Source: Sesamum alatum (Eukaryota > Streptophyta > Magnoliopsida > Lamiales > Pedaliaceae). From it: a stretch of 64,000 bases of DNA. Below the pieces are notes generated by a model that saw only the letters and a list, made by a program, of their open reading frames with translations, was not told the origin of the DNA and searched no databases. Each line of letters opens with the position of its first letter. Position 1 is the stretch's first letter. The position numbers and the translations under genes are program-made. Below are positions 60,030-64,000 of the stretch, in pieces. The stretch is taken from the NCBI GenBank assembly GCA_034509735.1, contig JACGWO010000002.1:25591636-25655635 (forward strand), in the 5' to 3' direction.

Positions 60030-60800
60030 TCTAATATCTTTTTATATATCATGTACAAATTTATATAACGTAAATAAATATGATTAATTAGTATATATGC
60101 AAGCATTTTATCAATAGACAAATGTAATATATAAAGACTTCACTTTTATAAATTAAAGTAACAAAGCACGCTTTTGATAAATAACAAATAAAATGATAAG
60201 TATTTTTTTAGACAAAATTTTATTTTAGAAGTGTTTTTTCTCTCCTCCAAACACAATCCAATTTAACTTTTATTAACTTTTTATTATTTTTGTAAGAAAT
60301 CCAAGTTAGTAACTCGTAAATTCAGATCATAAATAAGTCTCTATCCACGATAATGTTTAGATGAAAACATGCTATATACACATGATATAAATATGCAACA
60401 ACTATATTTTTATATTATATTTGTATAGTTATACGTATATTTTGCAAAATTGAAATAGTAAATTGCCACAAAAAAATATTTAGATGGTAAAATGTAAATA
60501 CAAACATTATTCGAATGGGCAAAATGTAGTTTACCCCATTATTAATATTTCTTTATATATCATGTACATCAGAAAAATATGCATACATATCTATTTATAA
60601 ATATAATATATCAAAATAATACATAGTATATATAAATAATAATTTAAACGATCTGGAACATGAACCTAAAGTAATATTTCTTGTATTTTACATATTCATA
60701 TGACATAAATAAATATATATGTATACATATATTTATATTATATTTCTATTTAATAATTATATAAAATAGTGCTTTAAAGTATAAAGCATCAAGCATCACC
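60030..60800. repeat. Divergent relatives of the 11-17 kb array
   Basis: Contains CGTAAATAAATATGATTAAT and repeated TATATATCATGTACA, and ends with AGTGCTTTAAAGTATAAAGC, the same junction sequence found at the end of the main array near 17470. R1 follows in both places. Another inverted-repeat relic lies near 60440-60540. Confidence 0.55.
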
Positions 60801-62080
60801 CAAGCGGTTGCATTATTTACTACTCTTTTGCAATATTTATAAAGTATTAATTATATAAAATCTATACGTCATACACAAAAAATGCAAATAATATTCTTAA
60901 AATAAATACATAAATATTTTTGTTACAATATCCATAGGTTATATCTCACCTCATTTTCTCTCTAAATGTCTATATAAGTGGACCACAATATTAAAGCACA
61001 ATACTATAAATACTACAAACTTTATAATATTATAATGCAGTGTCTTTCATTTTCTCTCTAAATGTTTATATGAGTGGACCACAAATATTAAAGCACAATA
61101 CTATAAATACTACAAACTTTATAATATTATAATGCAGTGTCTGATACCACATAATAAGATTATAATAAATACATAAACTACAGGAATGAGTCTGACGACA
61201 AGAATGATACCTCAGGAAAGAACTTACTTGCAGTAACTTATAAAGACTAACGCACGCTTACAAACAACTTCGACATCTAGTTCATCAAAGAGAACGAAAT
61301 GCTATGTCTAGGATGGTTTAAATTAGTCCAACCTATGGGTCCCAAGAAAACTCGATGCAAAGAAAACTTACCCAAAACTCTGAATCAGTTGCAATAACTT
61401 AGTAAACCCACGAGTCCAAAGCAAAAACTTATAAAAATCGAAATCATGTTGTCACTTTAGAATGTTCATCCAAAATAATAATTACATAAAAACTACTAAG
61501 ATACAAACTAATCAGGCCATAATTATAATATAATTATCAAGAACATAATTACATGCATTTTCCTGCATTACAACATCGCTATTTTGTTGCATTTCAAGCA
61601 GACAACCATTTTCAGCAAAAAAAAATAAAAATAAATGGTTGTTGTTTTCCTGCAATTAATGCAGAAAGCGGAGCAGTATTCTAAAAAAAAATTTACTGCA
61701 ATTTTCCTGGTGAAAGAAACACATAATAGAGATTAGATTGCATGACCAAAGCGAAGATGCTTGCTCTTACAAATCTAACTCCAATGAAGAATGTTAATTC
61801 CCGAATGTTAACACCAAATCAGTGAATGATAAGAATATGAATGCAGTGCCTGATGCCACATAATAAGAATACAATAAATACATAACCTGAGGCCGACAAC
61901 AAGAATGATAATTGAAGAAAGAAAACTTACCTAAAACTCGATGCACCAAGGGTTCCGCAATCAAGATTACATAGAATACAAGACAATTGGGGAAGTAAGC
62001 ATCAATCCGCCGACAAGAATGATAACATAGAAAAGAAAATTTACCTAAAACTCGGTGTATTGAAGGTTGCCAATTAATCA
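60801..62080. repeat. R1 module, third cluster
   Basis: Further R1 unit(s). The hairpin block with GCAATTAATGCAGAAAG lies at 61575-61715. A roughly 110-bp segment with CTCTCTAAATGT and CACAATACTATAAATACTAC is directly duplicated at 60955-61040 and 61050-61140. No gene. Confidence 0.65.
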
Positions 62081-62239
62081 TTTAATCCGTTTGCCTCGTG
62101 GCCCATACACCAAATAATAGAGCGGACGTTCAAGGTTCTTTGCAGTAGCTAGCAGTTATGCATGCTTTTCTAGTATGAAGATAGATTAGCTTTCACTTAT
62201 ATTTCTTCGAAAAGTTATTTCCTCCAAGAAGAAAATGGA

Positions 62240-62810
62240 AACACAATAATAATAGTGAAAGCAGAGAAATTGTTTCTTATTTTCTTGTATTCAGTCGTTG
62301 CCATGTGCTGCAGGTACCTCAATAGCCTACTGATATGCAAGAGGCATCAAGGCAAAGTCCGATTATGGTCTTTAGTGCAGTTGTTGCTATAAATCATGTT
62401 ATATTGTATCATCAAACTTATCTCATCTATCACTCTAAATATACTCATGAACTACCATTGCTTCTTCTTTTTCCTATGTGTTTCATTGTTTCTTCTATTT
62501 CGACGTCTGGTGCAACCCATGTTCATTTTTTTACTAATTTCAATGGAATTTGGATGATATCTTTCGACATGTACAAAAGACGTGTGCTTTGAACAATATG
62601 CGATTCATGCCGTTGCGTGGTCAAGGTGCAATTTCAAAGTTTAAGCTCAAATTGGAGGGGTTAAAGCAGACCGCATCTATTTATGAATCTGCAATTCATT
62701 TATGATTAGGAACTTAAATCCAAGAAGTGTAATTTTTGAATAAATTACATTGACACTAGTGTAGTAGTGACCAAGAAGTGAAGTGGTAATACAAGCAAGT
62801 CAAAATCCAA
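62240..62810 (-). repeat. Module R5, inverted copy
   Basis: Inverted match of 39365-39935, preserving CTGCAGGTACCTCAATAG, GACGTCTGGTGCAACCC and AGTGACCAAGAAGTGAAGTG. Confidence 0.82.
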
Positions 62811-63210
62811 ATTTAAAATATGATTAAGAATCCAAATTTAAAAAATGATTAAGAATCTTAACTTTGTCGACAATTTTCTAATTAAATGATTAATTATAAC
62901 TCATTGAATTCAAAATTTTAAAAAAAGAATTAAGGAACTTATATCTTATATAATTTTTATCAGAACTGCTATATAGAAGTTGTTAAAATTTTATGATAAT
63001 ATGTATATTTTTTTCAATCTTATAACTGTGTGTTCTTAAATATTTATTATTGGAGTCTCAATTTAAATTGGAAATAATCCTCTGTGCTTGGCACAATTCT
63101 CTACTAGTAATGAGTATAATTTAATTTAAATTGGGAATTCCCGGTGCTTGGCACCGTTCTCAAAAGAGTATAATTTAGTATAGTAAAAAAGGAATATATG
63201 TTCTTCAATA
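62811..63210. other. AT-rich unassigned interval
   Basis: A short segment, TCTGTGCTTGGCAC-type, appears twice near 63080 and 63140. Nothing else recognised. Confidence 0.35.
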
Positions 63211-64000
63211 GGGTAAACATTATTTTTGGTCCCTAAACTATGCCACTTATCCACTTTTGGTCCCTCGTGTATCCTACTCATCAGATTTGGTCCCTCAACT
63301 TTAATAATTTCATCAGATTTGGTCCCTCCGTTAATTTTTCTGTTAAAACTAATGGACTTTAAAAAAAAAAAAGATGAATTTGTGCTCAAGAGAGTTTGAA
63401 CCTGGACCACAAGTTTAACAAAACAAACTTGTTATCACTTTGCCAAATCTACTACTTAAATTATTACTAACCCGAAATTTTACTTATTACAACTTTTTTG
63501 TAGCAACCCCAAGTTTGTTTCTTGATTTTTAAGCCTCCAAATTTTACAAAATGTTTCTAAAGTCCTGTATTAACCCCAAACAATAAATCGAATACAAAAA
63601 TCATAAAAATTTTACAAGACTAATTCTAAAAAATACACAAGTCATGAAAATACCAAACAATATCATAAAAAATACATAAGTCATTCATTAAATACATAAA
63701 AACAGTCTCAAAAATTTCTAAACATCAATTAAAATATAATTCAAAAATTAATCCATTACACATACTTCAAAGCAAAAGACAATAATAATTTTCAGCAAAT
63801 AAATCTTAAGAAACAATTTGGTCTAGTGGTAACAAGTTGGTTTTGCTAAACTTGTGACACAAGTTCAAATTCCCTTGGTTACAAATTTGTTTGTTTGTTT
63901 GTTTTTTTTTTCTTAAGTCCGTTAGTTTTAACAGAAAAATTAACGGAGTGACCAAATCTGATGAAATTATTAAAGTTGAGGGACCAAATCTGATGAGTAG
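63211..64000. mobile_element. Inverted-repeat element with tRNA-like arms, left part
   Basis: Starts GGGTAAACATTATTTTTGGT. A TTGGTCCCTCAACTTTAATA block at about 63277 is mirrored near 63967, and AGTTTTAACAG blocks are mirrored near 63345 and 63930. Between them, each arm also holds a box A/box B-like pair (63819-63829 with 63863-63873; inverted 63435-63445 with 63392-63402). The right terminus lies beyond the window. The centre (63480-63780) is AT-rich and non-coding. Confidence 0.72.

Noticed and set aside
63819..63880. Possible genuine tRNA gene
   Set aside because: Box-like motifs are present but stems do not obviously pair and an inverted copy exists in the other arm, so it is treated as a tRNA-derived transposon part.

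Overview
The window looks like repeat-rich, AT-rich nuclear DNA of a flowering plant. The evidence is plant-type MuDR transposases, Copia and Gypsy LTR elements with an initiator-Met tRNA primer site, a DUF4283-type LINE, endogenous caulimovirid remnants, and intron-bearing fragments of plant genes (P5A ATPase, nuclear pore anchor, a plastid-type Mpv17/PMP22 protein). An asterid eudicot is my best guess, from general resemblance only. I found no host gene that looks intact, and no rRNA, functional tRNA or CRISPR.

Layout. 1-6597: start of a minus-strand Gypsy element (gag, primer site, LTR), its LTR split by a 4.5-kb MuDR-like element (MULE1) with perfect 9-bp target duplications. 6598-11422: a composite made of the 3' end of one Copia element and the 5' end of another, joined head to head; the whole composite recurs at 49098-53886. 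11430-17390: an AT-rich tandem array of about 17 units, holding two short inverted-repeat elements with clean target duplications. The first shares its termini with MULE1.

17490-34475: a mosaic of shared non-coding modules (here called R1 to R4) surrounding minus-strand host gene fragments. Two blocks share an R3 end and an R2 end but carry different cargo: one exon of nuclear pore anchor (20824-20955), or five consecutive exons of a P5A-type P-ATPase (26018-28801). The second R2 copy is split by MULE2 (29251-34108), and the first R2 copy preserves its empty site. MULE2 has a convergent two-gene plan: a mudrA-like gene that has lost its catalytic core, facing a GRF-type zinc-finger gene.

34476-47540: AT-rich DNA, a decayed polyprotein region that may be caulimovirid, module R5, an unprocessed Mpv17/PMP22 pseudogene with several disabling changes, and an internally deleted Copia element. 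47541-64000: unassigned DNA, the second composite copy, a caulimovirid reverse transcriptase relic, a LINE ORF1 cut off by a long Gypsy-type LTR, further R1 and satellite-like DNA, an inverted copy of R5, and the left part of an inverted-repeat element whose arms contain tRNA-like box A/box B pairs.

As a system, this is layered transposon nesting with DNA-level duplication of gene fragments (introns retained). The most unusual feature is the pair of modular blocks with common ends and exchanged gene cargo.
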